Positions 25,167-33,142 of a DNA stretch of 64,000 bases are shown here, one piece after another. The notes under the pieces are model-generated. The model was not told the DNA's origin. It did not search any database and worked only from the letters and a program-made list of their open reading frames with translations. This DNA comes from Streptomyces sp. NBC_01235 (lineage in GTDB: Bacteria > Actinomycetota > Actinomycetes > Streptomycetales > Streptomycetaceae). The first letter of the stretch is position 1, and every line of letters starts with the position of its first letter. Position numbers and translations under genes: made by a program. The stretch spans positions 5,208,001 through 5,272,000 of the forward strand of contig NZ_CP108513.1 in the NCBI RefSeq assembly GCF_035989285.1. Reading direction: 5' to 3'.

Positions 25167-26552
25167 TCACGCCGCGGTCTGCAACTCCAGCCGCGCCCCG
25201 AACTCCCTCACCACCGACTCCTCCCGGAACGGTTCCAGCCGCTGCTGGAGATCCTCCAGGTATTCCGCGCCCCGGTTGGAGCGGAGCGTCTCCAGCAACT
25301 CGACCGCTTGCAGGCCGGTGTTGCAGGCCTGTTCGATCTCGCGCTGCTGCACCTGCGCGGTGGCCAGCAGGACGTATCCGATCGCGCGCCGGCGCGCACG
25401 ACTCTGCGGATGCCCGGCCAGGGCCTGCTCCGCGCAGCGCCCCGCCGCCTCGGCCTGGCCCAGGTCGCGGTGACAGTGCGCCAACTCGTCGGCCAGATAG
25501 GCCTCGTCGAAGTGCGCGATCCACGCCGGGTCGTCCCCGGAGGACGGATCGGCCGCCTCCAGCGCCGACACCGCCCGCCCGGACGCCGCCTGCGCCCCGT
25601 GCACGTCACCCATCAGCGCGTGCCCGCGCGCCTCCGCCGCGAGGAACATCGCCTCCGCACGTGGTGTCACTCGTCCGCGCGCCCCTTCCTGTGCCGCGCG
25701 CGCCAACTGCGCGATCTCGCGCGGGTTTCCGAGCTGGGCCGCGAGATGGCTCATGGAGGCGGCCAGGACGTATCCGCCGTACCCTCTGTCGCCCGCAGCC
25801 TGGGCGAGCCGCAGGGCCTGGATGTAGTAGCGCTGGGCGAGGCCCGGTTGGCCGGTGTCGACGGCCATGTACCCGGCGAGCTCCGTCAACCGGGCGACGG
25901 CGGCGAAGAGTTCGCGGCCCACCGCCTCCCGGTAGGAGCCGGCCAGCAGCCCCGAGACCACGCTGTTGAGGTAGTGCACGACGACCGGGCGCACATGCCC
26001 GCTGCCGTACTGGTGGTCGAGGTCGACCAGCGCCTGCGTCATCGCCTTGACGGCCGCGACGTCGGACAGGCCCACCCGGGGTCCCGCCGAGCGCGCCACC
26101 TGCGCGTCGGGCGAGGAGATCAGCCAGTCGCGGCTCGGCTCGACCAGCGCCGAGGCGGCCACGGACGAACCGGAGAGGAAGTCCCGCCGGCCCACGTCAC
26201 TGCGCCACAGCTCACAGACCTGCTCGATGGCCCCCAGCACCGTCGGCGAGAACTGCAGACCCACGCCCGAGGCGAGGTTCTTGCCGTTGGCCATGCCGAT
26301 CTCGTCGATCGTGACCGCACGGCCGAGCTTGCGGCCCAGCGCCTCCGCGATGATCGCCGGGGCGCGTCCGCGCGGCTGCTGTCCGCGCAGCCAGCGGGCC
26401 ACGGACGTCTTGTCGTAGCGCAGGTCGAGACCGTGCTCCGCACCGCACATGTTGACGCGGCGGGCGAGCCCGGCGTTCGAGCACCCCGCCTCCTGGATGA
26501 GCGCCTGCAACCGTTCGTTCGGCTGCCGCGCGACTAGAGGCCTTGCGGCCAT
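25167..26552 (-). CDS. NsdA-like HTH/TPR transcriptional regulator
   Basis: A 461-residue cytoplasmic regulator. The N-terminus holds a helix-turn-helix (LQALIQEAGCSNAGLARRVN ... YDKTSVARWLRGQQPRG). The rest is a helical, TPR-like array, for example AGYMAVDTGQPGLAQRYYIQ, ADELAHCHRDLGQAEAAGRC and AIGYVLLATAQVQQREIEQA. It resembles the Streptomyces NsdA/NsdB-type negative regulators of development and antibiotic production (recognised by style, not proven). ATG 26552 follows AGGGGG. It diverges from the Prim-Pol-like gene. Confidence 0.8.
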   Translation of the reverse strand: MAARPLVARQPNERLQALIQEAGCSNAGLARRVNMCGAEHGLDLRYDKTSVARWLRGQQPRGRAPAIIAEALGRKLGRAVTIDEIGMANGKNLASGVGLQFSPTVLGAIEQVCELWRSDVGRRDFLSGSSVAASALVEPSRDWLISSPDAQVARSAGPRVGLSDVAAVKAMTQALVDLDHQYGSGHVRPVVVHYLNSVVSGLLAGSYREAVGRELFAAVARLTELAGYMAVDTGQPGLAQRYYIQALRLAQAAGDRGYGGYVLAASMSHLAAQLGNPREIAQLARAAQEGARGRVTPRAEAMFLAAEARGHALMGDVHGAQAASGRAVSALEAADPSSGDDPAWIAHFDEAYLADELAHCHRDLGQAEAAGRCAEQALAGHPQSRARRRAIGYVLLATAQVQQREIEQACNTGLQAVELLETLRSNRGAEYLEDLQQRLEPFREESVVREFGARLELQTAA

Positions 26553-26811
26553 TGGCACTACCCCCTGTGGAGTTCCGTACCGAAAAGTTCCGGCCGAGAA
26601 GATCAATGCCCCACGGACATAAGGAAAATGCGAGGCATGCGAGGATTGCCGAGTATTTCCGGGTTACCGACGGAAGCCCGCCCCCTACCGTGACTACCCG
26701 CTCCCGCGCCCGTTCCTCCCGCGCGCCCCCGCACATGCACCCATGCGCCCCGGACGCGGAATCGATGCTCCTCCCCCGCGCAAACGGGCGGGCGTAACCC
26801 CTGGTGACCGC

Positions 26812-26817
26812 TAGAGT
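26812..26817 (+). promoter_or_regulatory. -10 element before Prim-Pol-like gene
   Basis: TAGAGT ends ten bases before GTG 26828. This points to a leaderless or nearly leaderless transcript and supports GTG 26828 over the earlier in-frame GTG 26804. Confidence 0.4.
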
Positions 26818-26827
26818 TGTGCTCATC

Positions 26828-27481
26828 GTGGAAGAGACCATCGCGGGCGCCGAAGCCACTCAAATCCCGAAGCAGCGCGGGGAATCGCTGCTCGAGACCG
26901 CTGTTCGCTACGCCGAGGAACGTCATTGGGACGTGTTCCCCGGCACCTGGCTGGAACCCGTCGACGGGGTGCAGCGCTGCTCCTGCGGCGAAGCGGCGTG
27001 CGAAGCGCCGGGTGCGCACCCTGCGCGCCCCGACTGGGCGACGCAGGCCACCGGCAGCGCGACGGTCGCGCGCAGGATGTGGCAGAAGCAGCCGACCGCC
27101 TCGATCCTGCTGCCTACGGGGCGTACATTCGACGCGATCTGCGTTCCGGAGACGGCCGGGTTCCTCGCGTTGGCGCGGATGGAGCGGATGGAGTTGACGC
27201 TCGGCCCCGTCACGTTGACGCCGGATCGGCGGATGCAGTTCTTCGTGCTGCCGGGGGCGTCGGTGAAGGTGCCGGAGCTGGTGCGCAAGCTCGGCTGGTC
27301 GCTGGGGGCGCTGGATCTGGTGACATTGGGCGAGGGGACGTTCGTCGCCGCGCCGCCCACGCGGTTCGGTTCTCGGGGGGCCGTGCAGTGGGCCTGTAGG
27401 CCCACCGCCGCGAATCGGTGGTTGCCGGACGCCGAGGAGTTGATCTCGCCGCTGGCCTATGCGTGCGGCAGGGACCGTTAA
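26828..27481 (+). CDS. Bifunctional primase/polymerase-like domain protein
   Basis: A 217-residue protein matching the N-terminal Prim-Pol-like domain found as free-standing proteins in Streptomyces. Features: ETAVRYAEERHWDVFPGTWL (about residues 22-41), a CSCGEAAC segment (about 51-58) followed by GAHPARPDW, and later WACRPTAANRWLPDAEELI. The usual catalytic acid residues of active Prim-Pol are not obvious, so a catalytic role is uncertain. It sits 25 bases upstream of the ABC transporter gene in the same direction. Confidence 0.65.
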   Translation: MEETIAGAEATQIPKQRGESLLETAVRYAEERHWDVFPGTWLEPVDGVQRCSCGEAACEAPGAHPARPDWATQATGSATVARRMWQKQPTASILLPTGRTFDAICVPETAGFLALARMERMELTLGPVTLTPDRRMQFFVLPGASVKVPELVRKLGWSLGALDLVTLGEGTFVAAPPTRFGSRGAVQWACRPTAANRWLPDAEELISPLAYACGRDR

Positions 27482-27494
27482 CGGCGCGCCACCG

Positions 27495-27500
27495 TAGGGT
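27495..27500 (+). promoter_or_regulatory. -10 element of leaderless ABC gene
   Basis: TAGGGT ends six bases before ATG 27507 with no ribosome-binding site, so the ABC-transporter operon is probably transcribed from its own leaderless promoter. Confidence 0.5.
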
Positions 27501-27506
27501 TCAGGC

Positions 27507-28277
27507 ATGACGTCCGTACGCGTGCGTGGGCTCTGGAAGCGGTTCGGTCAGCAGGTTGCTGTTGCCGGGATCGATCTCGATCTGCCCGCCGGGAAGTTCA
27601 TCGGGCTGGTCGGGCCCAACGGGGCGGGGAAGACGACCACTCTGTCGATGGTGACCGGGCTGCTGCGGCCCGACCAGGGGTCCGTCGAGGTCGTCGGACA
27701 CGACGTGTGGCGGGATCCCGTGGCGGTGAAGGCGCGGATCGGGGTGCTCCCGGAAGGGCTGCGGCTGTTCGAGCGGCTGTCGGGGCGTGAACTGCTCGGG
27801 TACAGCGGGCGGTTGCGGGGGCTGCCCGGTGCAGAGGTCGACAAGCGGGCCACGCAGCTGTTGGACGTCCTCGACCTGGCCGGCGCTCAGCACAAGCTCG
27901 TCGTCGACTACTCGACCGGCATGCGGAAGAAGATCGGGCTCGCGGCCGCGCTGCTCCACAACCCCGAAGTGCTCTTCCTCGACGAGCCGTTCGAAGGCGT
28001 CGATCCGGTGTCCGCGCAGATCATCCGAGGGGTGCTGGAGCGGTACACGGCGTCCGGGGCGACGGTCGTCTTCTCCTCCCATGTCATGGAGCTCGTCGAG
28101 TCGCTGTGCGACTGGGTGGCGGTGATGGCGGCGGGACGGATCCGGGCGCACGGAACGCTGGCGGAGGTGCGGGGGTCGGCTCCCTCCTTGCAGCAGGCGT
28201 TCCTCGAACTGGTCGGGGCGCAGGGCCGGGACACGGGCTCCGACCTCGACTGGCTGGGCGGCGGGGCCGCCCGATGA
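27507..28277 (+). CDS. ABC transporter ATP-binding protein
   Basis: A 256-residue nucleotide-binding subunit. Walker A is GPNGAGKTTT (about residues 37-46), the signature region STGMRKKIGLAAAL (about 137-150), Walker B VLFLDEPFEGVDP (about 157-169), and the switch histidine SSHVMEL (about 192). It powers the membrane protein encoded next with a 4-bp ATGA overlap. The signature reads STGMRKK instead of LSGGQ, common in ABC-2-like exporters. Confidence 0.93.
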   Translation: MTSVRVRGLWKRFGQQVAVAGIDLDLPAGKFIGLVGPNGAGKTTTLSMVTGLLRPDQGSVEVVGHDVWRDPVAVKARIGVLPEGLRLFERLSGRELLGYSGRLRGLPGAEVDKRATQLLDVLDLAGAQHKLVVDYSTGMRKKIGLAAALLHNPEVLFLDEPFEGVDPVSAQIIRGVLERYTASGATVVFSSHVMELVESLCDWVAVMAAGRIRAHGTLAEVRGSAPSLQQAFLELVGAQGRDTGSDLDWLGGGAAR

Positions 28278-29863
28278 GCGGCGTGACCTCCACCCTCGTC
28301 CGGCTGAAGCTGTCGCTGCTGCGCAACGGGCTGCGGCAGTCGGGCGGTCGGCGGGCCGCGTACGTCGCCTCCGCCGTCGTCACCCTGCTGTTCGCCGCGT
28401 TGCAGTTGCTCGGGCTGATCGCGTTGCGCGGACACGACCACGCCGATTCGCTGGTGGTGCTCCTGGCGGCGGTGCTGGGGCTGGGGTGGGCGGTGATGCC
28501 CCTGTTCTTCCCCAGCGGCGACGAGACCCTGGACCCGACCCGGCTGGTGATGCTGCCGCTGCGCCCCCGGCCGCTGGTGCGGGCGCTGCTGGCGGCCTCG
28601 CTGGTGGGCATCGGGCCGCTGTTCACGCTGCTGATGCTGGTGGGATCGGTGGTGTCCGTGGCGCACGGGGCGGCGGCCTGGGCGGTGGCCGTCCTCGCCG
28701 TCGCGCTCGGGCTGCTGGTGTGCGTGGCGCTCGCGCGGGCGGTGGCCGCCGCCAACATCCGGCTGCTGAGCAGCCGCAAGGGGCGCGATCTGGCGGTGCT
28801 GAGCGGGCTGGTGATCGCGGTCGGGGCGCAGGTCGTCAACTTCGGGGCGCAGCGGCTCGGGACGTCCGGGCTGGGGCAGCTCGATCCGGTGGCGGACGTG
28901 CTGCGGTGGCTGCCGCCGGCCTCGGCGGTCGGCGCGGTGGACTCGGTGAGCGAGGGGGCGTACGGGGTCGCCGTCGCGCAGATCGTCGTCAGCGCCGGGG
29001 CGTTGGTGCTGCTGGTGGGGGCGTGGGCGCGGACTCTGACGCGGCTGATGACCTCGCCCGACGGCTCCACCCTCCAGGCCGCCGAGCCGGCCGCGCGGGA
29101 ACGGCGGAGCTCGGCGGGGCTCGGGCGGCTGCTGCCGGGCGGGCGCACCGGCACCGTGATGGAACGCAGCCTGCGCTACATCTGGCGCGACCCGAAGACG
29201 AAGGCGGCCTGGGTGACCTCGCTGGCCATCGGGCTGATCGTGCCCGTCTTCAACGCGCTCCAGGGCACCGGCTCGATCTACTTCGCCTGCTTCGCCGCCG
29301 GGATGCTCGGCATCCAGATGTACAACCAGTTCGGGCAGGACACCTCCGCTTTCTGGATGGTCGCGCTGACCATCTCCTCGCCCCGGGACGCGTACGAGGA
29401 GCTGCGTGCGCGGGCCCTGGCCCTGCTGGTGATCACCCTGCCGTACGCGACGCTGGTGACCGTGCTGACGGCGGCGCTGCTCGGCGACTGGACGAAGCTG
29501 CCCGAGGCCCTGGGGCTGTCCCTCGCGCTGCTCGGCGCGATGCTGGCGACCGGCGCCTGGACCTCGGCGCGCTTTCCCTACTCGATCCCGCAGGAGGGCT
29601 ACAAGAACGTCGCCCCCGGCCAGGCCGGACTCGCCTGGATCGCGGTCTTCGGCGGAATGGTCGCGGCGGCCCTGCTGTGCGCGCCCGTCATCGCGCTGAC
29701 GATCTGGCTGAACGTCAGCGCGGGCGGGGACGCCTGGACCTGGCTGCTGCTGCCGGGAGGCGCTGTGTACGGCGCGGGCATCACCCTGCTGGGACTACGG
29801 CTGGCGGCACCGCGGACGGCAGAGCGCCTGCCGGAGATCCTGACGGCGGTGAGCAAGGGCTGA
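28274..29863 (+). CDS. ABC exporter membrane subunit
   Basis: A 529-residue integral membrane protein with about 12 hydrophobic segments, for example VTLLFAALQLLGLIAL and VVLLAAVLGLGWAVMPLFF. A cytoplasmic loop lies around residues 255-300 (LLPGGRTGTVMERSLRYIWRDP). It partners the ATPase directly upstream (ATGA overlap) to form an ABC-2-type exporter. The substrate is unknown. The C-terminus meets the minus-strand hydrolase gene across a 19-bp tandem repeat. Confidence 0.88.
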   Translation: MSGVTSTLVRLKLSLLRNGLRQSGGRRAAYVASAVVTLLFAALQLLGLIALRGHDHADSLVVLLAAVLGLGWAVMPLFFPSGDETLDPTRLVMLPLRPRPLVRALLAASLVGIGPLFTLLMLVGSVVSVAHGAAAWAVAVLAVALGLLVCVALARAVAAANIRLLSSRKGRDLAVLSGLVIAVGAQVVNFGAQRLGTSGLGQLDPVADVLRWLPPASAVGAVDSVSEGAYGVAVAQIVVSAGALVLLVGAWARTLTRLMTSPDGSTLQAAEPAARERRSSAGLGRLLPGGRTGTVMERSLRYIWRDPKTKAAWVTSLAIGLIVPVFNALQGTGSIYFACFAAGMLGIQMYNQFGQDTSAFWMVALTISSPRDAYEELRARALALLVITLPYATLVTVLTAALLGDWTKLPEALGLSLALLGAMLATGAWTSARFPYSIPQEGYKNVAPGQAGLAWIAVFGGMVAAALLCAPVIALTIWLNVSAGGDAWTWLLLPGGAVYGAGITLLGLRLAAPRTAERLPEILTAVSKG

Positions 29864-29893
29864 GAGAAGAGCTGACCGTGGCGGGGCCGGCCC

Positions 29894-29940
29894 CTCAGGG
29901 AGGAGCCGGGTTCTCAGGGAGGAGCCGGGTTCTCAGGGAG
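29894..29940. repeat. 19-bp tandem repeat, 2.5 copies, at convergent stops
   Basis: Exact units of 19 bp at 29894-29912 and 29913-29931 plus nine bases of a third. The third, partial copy holds the real TGA (29933-29935) of the minus-strand hydrolase; each copy repeats that stop triplet. Confidence 0.85.
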
Positions 29941-30889
29941 TTCCGGGGGTGAGTACGGCGTCGAGGAACGGCTCGATGGCCGAACGCCAGGCCACCGGCT
30001 GGTCGTAGTGCACCAGGTGCCCCGCGTCGGAGACCTCCGCGTACTCACCGCGAGGCAGCACCCGGACCATCTCCTGGGCCTCGGCCCGCCCGAGCTCACC
30101 GTCGAGCCCCCGCACGACCAGAGCCGGGCACTGCACCTGCGTGAGTTCCTCCCAGTGCGCGTCGTAGACCCACGTCTCGCGGGACTTCAGCATCTGCTCG
30201 GGCTCGAAGACGGGCCGCCAGCCGTCGGGCGACTCGTGCATGACCTCGGCGTAGAACTCGCCGCGGGAGGGGTTCGGGCGCTCCACCCAGGGGTCGTCCT
30301 CGCCGAACCACTTGCGGACGTCGGCGAGGGTGGCGAAGGGGAGGGGCCAGGACTTGAACCAGTCGCCCCACTCGCGCTGGGAGGCCGCGCCGAGCGCGGA
30401 GGCCCGCATGTCGCAGACGATCAGGCCACGCACCAGGTCGGGACGCTTGGCGGCGAGCTGCCACGCCGTCAGCGCGCCCATGGCGTGGCCGATGAGGACG
30501 GCCGGGGCGAGGCCGAGCTGTTCCAGGGCGGCTTCCGCGTCCTCGACGTAGGCCTCGCGGGTGAAGGCGGCCTCCGGCGGCTTCTCGCTCTGGCCGTGGC
30601 CGCGCTGGTCGAGGGCGACCGCGCGGTGCCGCTCGGAGAGCCAGCGGGCGGTGGACGCCCAGTGCGAGGCCCGGCCCATCAGACCGTGCAGTAACAGGAC
30701 GCCCGGCCCGCTTCCGTCACCGTCCTCGGCGTTGTCCTGGGCAGCCCTGGGGACCCGCTGTCCCGTGGACTGTGACGGAATCGTGGATTCCGCCACCTCG
30801 TTCGCCGGGTCCCCCTTGGGCGGGTCGCCGAACTCCCAGGCCACCAGGCGTACGCCGCCCGCCCCGGTCACGTCGATGCGTCGCGCCAT
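29933..30889 (-). CDS. Alpha/beta hydrolase
   Basis: A 318-residue alpha/beta-hydrolase. The nucleophile elbow reads GHAMGAL (about residues 138-144), with alanine where serine usually stands. The HG oxyanion segment is LLLHGLMG (about 70) and DQRGHGQSEKP follows at about 97; the catalytic histidine lies in DAGHLVHY near the C-terminus. Replacement of the nucleophile Ser by Ala suggests altered or lost esterase activity. An N-terminal insert of about 40 residues is unusual. ATG 30889 is preferred to GTG 30901, which abuts the G-tract. Confidence 0.83.
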   Translation of the reverse strand: MARRIDVTGAGGVRLVAWEFGDPPKGDPANEVAESTIPSQSTGQRVPRAAQDNAEDGDGSGPGVLLLHGLMGRASHWASTARWLSERHRAVALDQRGHGQSEKPPEAAFTREAYVEDAEAALEQLGLAPAVLIGHAMGALTAWQLAAKRPDLVRGLIVCDMRASALGAASQREWGDWFKSWPLPFATLADVRKWFGEDDPWVERPNPSRGEFYAEVMHESPDGWRPVFEPEQMLKSRETWVYDAHWEELTQVQCPALVVRGLDGELGRAEAQEMVRVLPRGEYAEVSDAGHLVHYDQPVAWRSAIEPFLDAVLTPGTP

Positions 30890-31059
30890 AGGTCCTGGCA
30901 CCCCCCTAGCCGTCGTACCGCTGCGCTGCCGATGCCTTCGTACCGCCTTCAGTCACCCGCAGGCTATCGAATACCCTTTCGAGAAATGCACTCTCCGCAC
31001 ACAACACCCCTCGTTCGAGTGACCTCGTTCAAGGAATGATCGCCGCTGCCGAGGGGAGA

Positions 31060-31180
31060 CCTTCAGCGGGAGGCGGACCGCTCGGGGAAACCGGTCCGAG
31101 GGGAACGACCCTGAGAGCTCGGGGCTCCGGGTCGGAACAGGGGAGGACGGGCCCCGGTGCCGCACGGCACCGGGGCCTTC
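31060..31180 (+). ncRNA. Candidate structured RNA, unassigned
   Basis: Several stems can be drawn: CGGACC/GGTCCG and alternatively CTCGG/CCGAG near 31077-31105, then GACCC...GGGTC enclosing GAGC...GCTC near 31107-31135, then a terminator-like 11-bp stem. The order 'structured domain plus terminator hairpin' fits a small RNA or orphan riboswitch on the plus strand. I could not match it to a known class, and the strand is uncertain. Confidence 0.3.
31151..31176. terminator. Strong hairpin, intrinsic terminator-like
   Basis: GCCCCGGTGCC and GGCACCGGGGC form a perfect 11-bp stem with a 4-base loop (31162-31165). It could end a plus-strand RNA, or serve as the terminator of dmdR1, whose stop is about 255 bases away on the minus strand. 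Confidence 0.5.
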
Positions 31181-31430
31181 CGCTGCTCCGCGGCACACCA
31201 TCCCGCCCCCTCAGGTCATATGCCTCACGCGACAGCCTGGCATGTGAAGGCCCGGAGCGCTGCGATTCGACACAGGGAATCTGCGATTCGACGAGATCGG
31301 CAGGACGCCACAACTGACCCCTGCGCCCCGGGAGTTGAACAATGCTCAGCGTTTCACCAACGACGAGCGGCCGCCCGGACGACGGTCCGGAAGTCGCCGG
31401 GCCGAGGATTCAGCAGTCGCCGGGCCGGAC

Positions 31431-32123
31431 TCAGCGCTTCGCGACGAACACGTGGGACGCGACGTCCGACTCCAGCTCGGCCGCCTCGCCGCCGCTGCCG
31501 ACCAGCACACCGCCCGCCGACTCCGTCACGCTCACCACCGAACCGGGCTGCACTCCCGCGCGGCGCAGCGTGTACATCAGCTGCGCGTCCGTCTGGATCG
31601 GCTCGCCGATACGGCGCACGACGACCGTCTTGCCCTCCAGCCCCGGGTCGAGGTCGGCCAGCGAGACCATGCCCTCGTCCAGGAACGGGTCGGCGCCGTC
31701 CTTCTCGCCCAGCTCCTCCAGGCCCGGGATCGGGTTGCCGTACGGCGACTCGGTCGGGTGCCGCAGCAGCTCCAGCACGCGCCGCTCGACCGCCTCGCTC
31801 ATCACGTGCTCCCAGCGACACGCCTCCGCGTGCACCTGCTCCCACTCCAGGCCGATCACGTCCACGAGGAGACACTCGGCCAGACGGTGCTTGCGCATCA
31901 CGCGCGTGGCCAGCCGACGACCCTCGTCGGTGAGCTCCAGGTGCCGGTCGCTGGCCACGGAGACCAGGCCGTCGCGCTCCATGCGCGCCACCGTCTGGCT
32001 GACCGTCGGACCGCTCTGGTCGAGCCGTTCGGCGATCCGGGCGCGCATGGGGACCACACCTTCCTCCTCCAGCTCGAGGATGGTGCGGAGATACATCTCC
32101 GTGGTGTCGATCAGTCCGGACAT
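31431..32123 (-). CDS. dmdR1: DtxR-family iron regulator DmdR1
   Basis: A 230-residue iron-dependent repressor of the DtxR/IdeR family. HTH at residues about 5-60 (TTEMYLRTILELEEEGVVPM; SGPTVSQTVARMERDGLV); metal-binding and dimer domain about 65-140 (HRLAECLLVDVIGLEWEQVHAEACRWEHVMS, with the Cys/His/Glu ligands); SH3-like C-terminus. With Fe2+ it represses siderophore and iron-uptake genes. Start ATG 32123 has GAGGGG seven bases upstream. A DasR-like site lies in the shared upstream region. In S. coelicolor the opposite strand is reported to encode adm; an equivalent open frame is present here. Confidence 0.92.
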   Translation of the reverse strand: MSGLIDTTEMYLRTILELEEEGVVPMRARIAERLDQSGPTVSQTVARMERDGLVSVASDRHLELTDEGRRLATRVMRKHRLAECLLVDVIGLEWEQVHAEACRWEHVMSEAVERRVLELLRHPTESPYGNPIPGLEELGEKDGADPFLDEGMVSLADLDPGLEGKTVVVRRIGEPIQTDAQLMYTLRRAGVQPGSVVSVTESAGGVLVGSGGEAAELESDVASHVFVAKR

Positions 32124-32323
32124 TCGTAGCCCCTCGATTAGCTCTGCCGAATTGCTGGACGGCTCTCCGGCGCGTGCGCTGGCCCTGAAGTCAATTCTGC
32201 CGGATACCACTGGCAAGCGTGCCGCGCCGCTGAAACGAGGCGGTTGCATCAGGGGGCGAGGCGAAGGAACCGGGGCGGCCGGTTCCTCTGCTTCCCCACC
32301 CTTCCCGGCCGTATTGACAGCAC

Positions 32324-32339
32324 ACTGGTCCAGACCGCA
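32324..32339. promoter_or_regulatory. DasR-responsive element (dre)-like site
   Basis: ACTGGTCCAGACCGCA matches the DasR consensus ACTGGTCTAGACCACT at 13 of 16 positions. It lies between divergent dmdR1 and the SIS-domain gene. DasR is the N-acetylglucosamine regulator, and GlcNAc control of dmdR1 has been reported in streptomycetes, so a functional dre here is credible. A TTGACA hexamer (32314-32319) sits directly upstream. Confidence 0.6.
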
Positions 32340-32386
32340 CGGTGATCCGCGACACGGACACCCGACACGGCAAGGGGGCCCCTCGG

Positions 32387-33142
32387 ATGAGCGACCGCAA
32401 GCTCGCCGCCCAGTTCTTCGACGCCGCGATCACGCTGCTCCAGCGGGCCCGCGACGAGGAGGCCGAGGCCGTCGAGGCCGCCGGAACGCTCCTCGCCGAC
32501 ACCGTGGCCGACGGCGGCCGCCTCTTCGCCTTCGGCGCCGGCCACTCCTCCCTCGCCGCCCAGGACGTCGTCTACCGCGCGGGCGGCCTCGCCCTGATGA
32601 ACCTGCTCGCGGTGCCGGGAGTCGTCGGCGTCGACGTCGTGCCCGCCACCCTCGGCTCCGCCCTGGAGCGCGTCGACGGCCTCGCGAGCGCCGTCCTGGA
32701 CACCTCGCCCCTGCGCGCGGGCGACGTCCTCGTCATCGTCTCGCTCTCCGGCCGCAACGCCCTGCCCGTGGAGATGGCCCTGAACGCCCGCGCCCTGGGC
32801 GTGAAGGTCATCGGCGTGACCTCGATGGCGTACGCCTCGCAGACGACGTCCCGGCACACCTCCGGAACGTTCCTCAAGGACCACTGCGACATCGTCCTCG
32901 ACTCGAAGATCGCGGTCGGCGACGCCGAGCTCACCCTCGACACCGTCCCCGCCCCCTTCGCCCCCGCCTCCACGGTCGTCACCACCGCCCTCCTCCAGGC
33001 CGTCATGGCCACCGCGGCCGGCGCCCTCGCCGAGCGCGGCATCGAGCCCCCGCTACTGCGCTCCGGCAACGTCGACGGCGGCCACGAATGGAACCGGCGG
33101 ATCATGGAGGAGTACGGGGACCGGATCTTCTACCACCGCTGA
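32387..33142 (+). CDS. SIS-domain sugar-phosphate binding protein
   Basis: A 251-residue protein with a single SIS fold: FAFGAGHSSLAAQDVVYRAGG (about residues 44-64), VLVIVSLSGRNALPVEMAL (about 115-133), and the C-terminal NVDGGHEWNRRIMEEYGDRI. SIS domains bind or isomerise phosphosugars. Start ATG 32387; the upstream in-frame ATG 32342 is less likely. The DasR-like site upstream suggests a role in amino-sugar metabolism (inference). The last 22 bases of the gene lie in a perfect 137-bp duplication. Confidence 0.9.
   Translation: MSDRKLAAQFFDAAITLLQRARDEEAEAVEAAGTLLADTVADGGRLFAFGAGHSSLAAQDVVYRAGGLALMNLLAVPGVVGVDVVPATLGSALERVDGLASAVLDTSPLRAGDVLVIVSLSGRNALPVEMALNARALGVKVIGVTSMAYASQTTSRHTSGTFLKDHCDIVLDSKIAVGDAELTLDTVPAPFAPASTVVTTALLQAVMATAAGALAERGIEPPLLRSGNVDGGHEWNRRIMEEYGDRIFYHR

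Larger units (their letters stand above)
30890..31430. other. Intergenic region with structured segment
   Basis: There is no protein gene I can support. From left to right: two CCTCGTTC(G/A)AG direct repeats near 31010, a run of nested hairpins at 31060-31140 ending in an 11-bp perfect stem at 31151-31176, then an 11-bp direct repeat (TGCGATTCGAC at 31261 and 31282). Confidence 0.5.

Noticed and set aside
31060..31180. c-di-AMP (ydaO), cobalamin or 6C RNA
   Set aside because: Considered because of GGGGAAACC-like words and stacked hairpins, but the diagnostic conserved strings and C-rich loops of those classes are absent.
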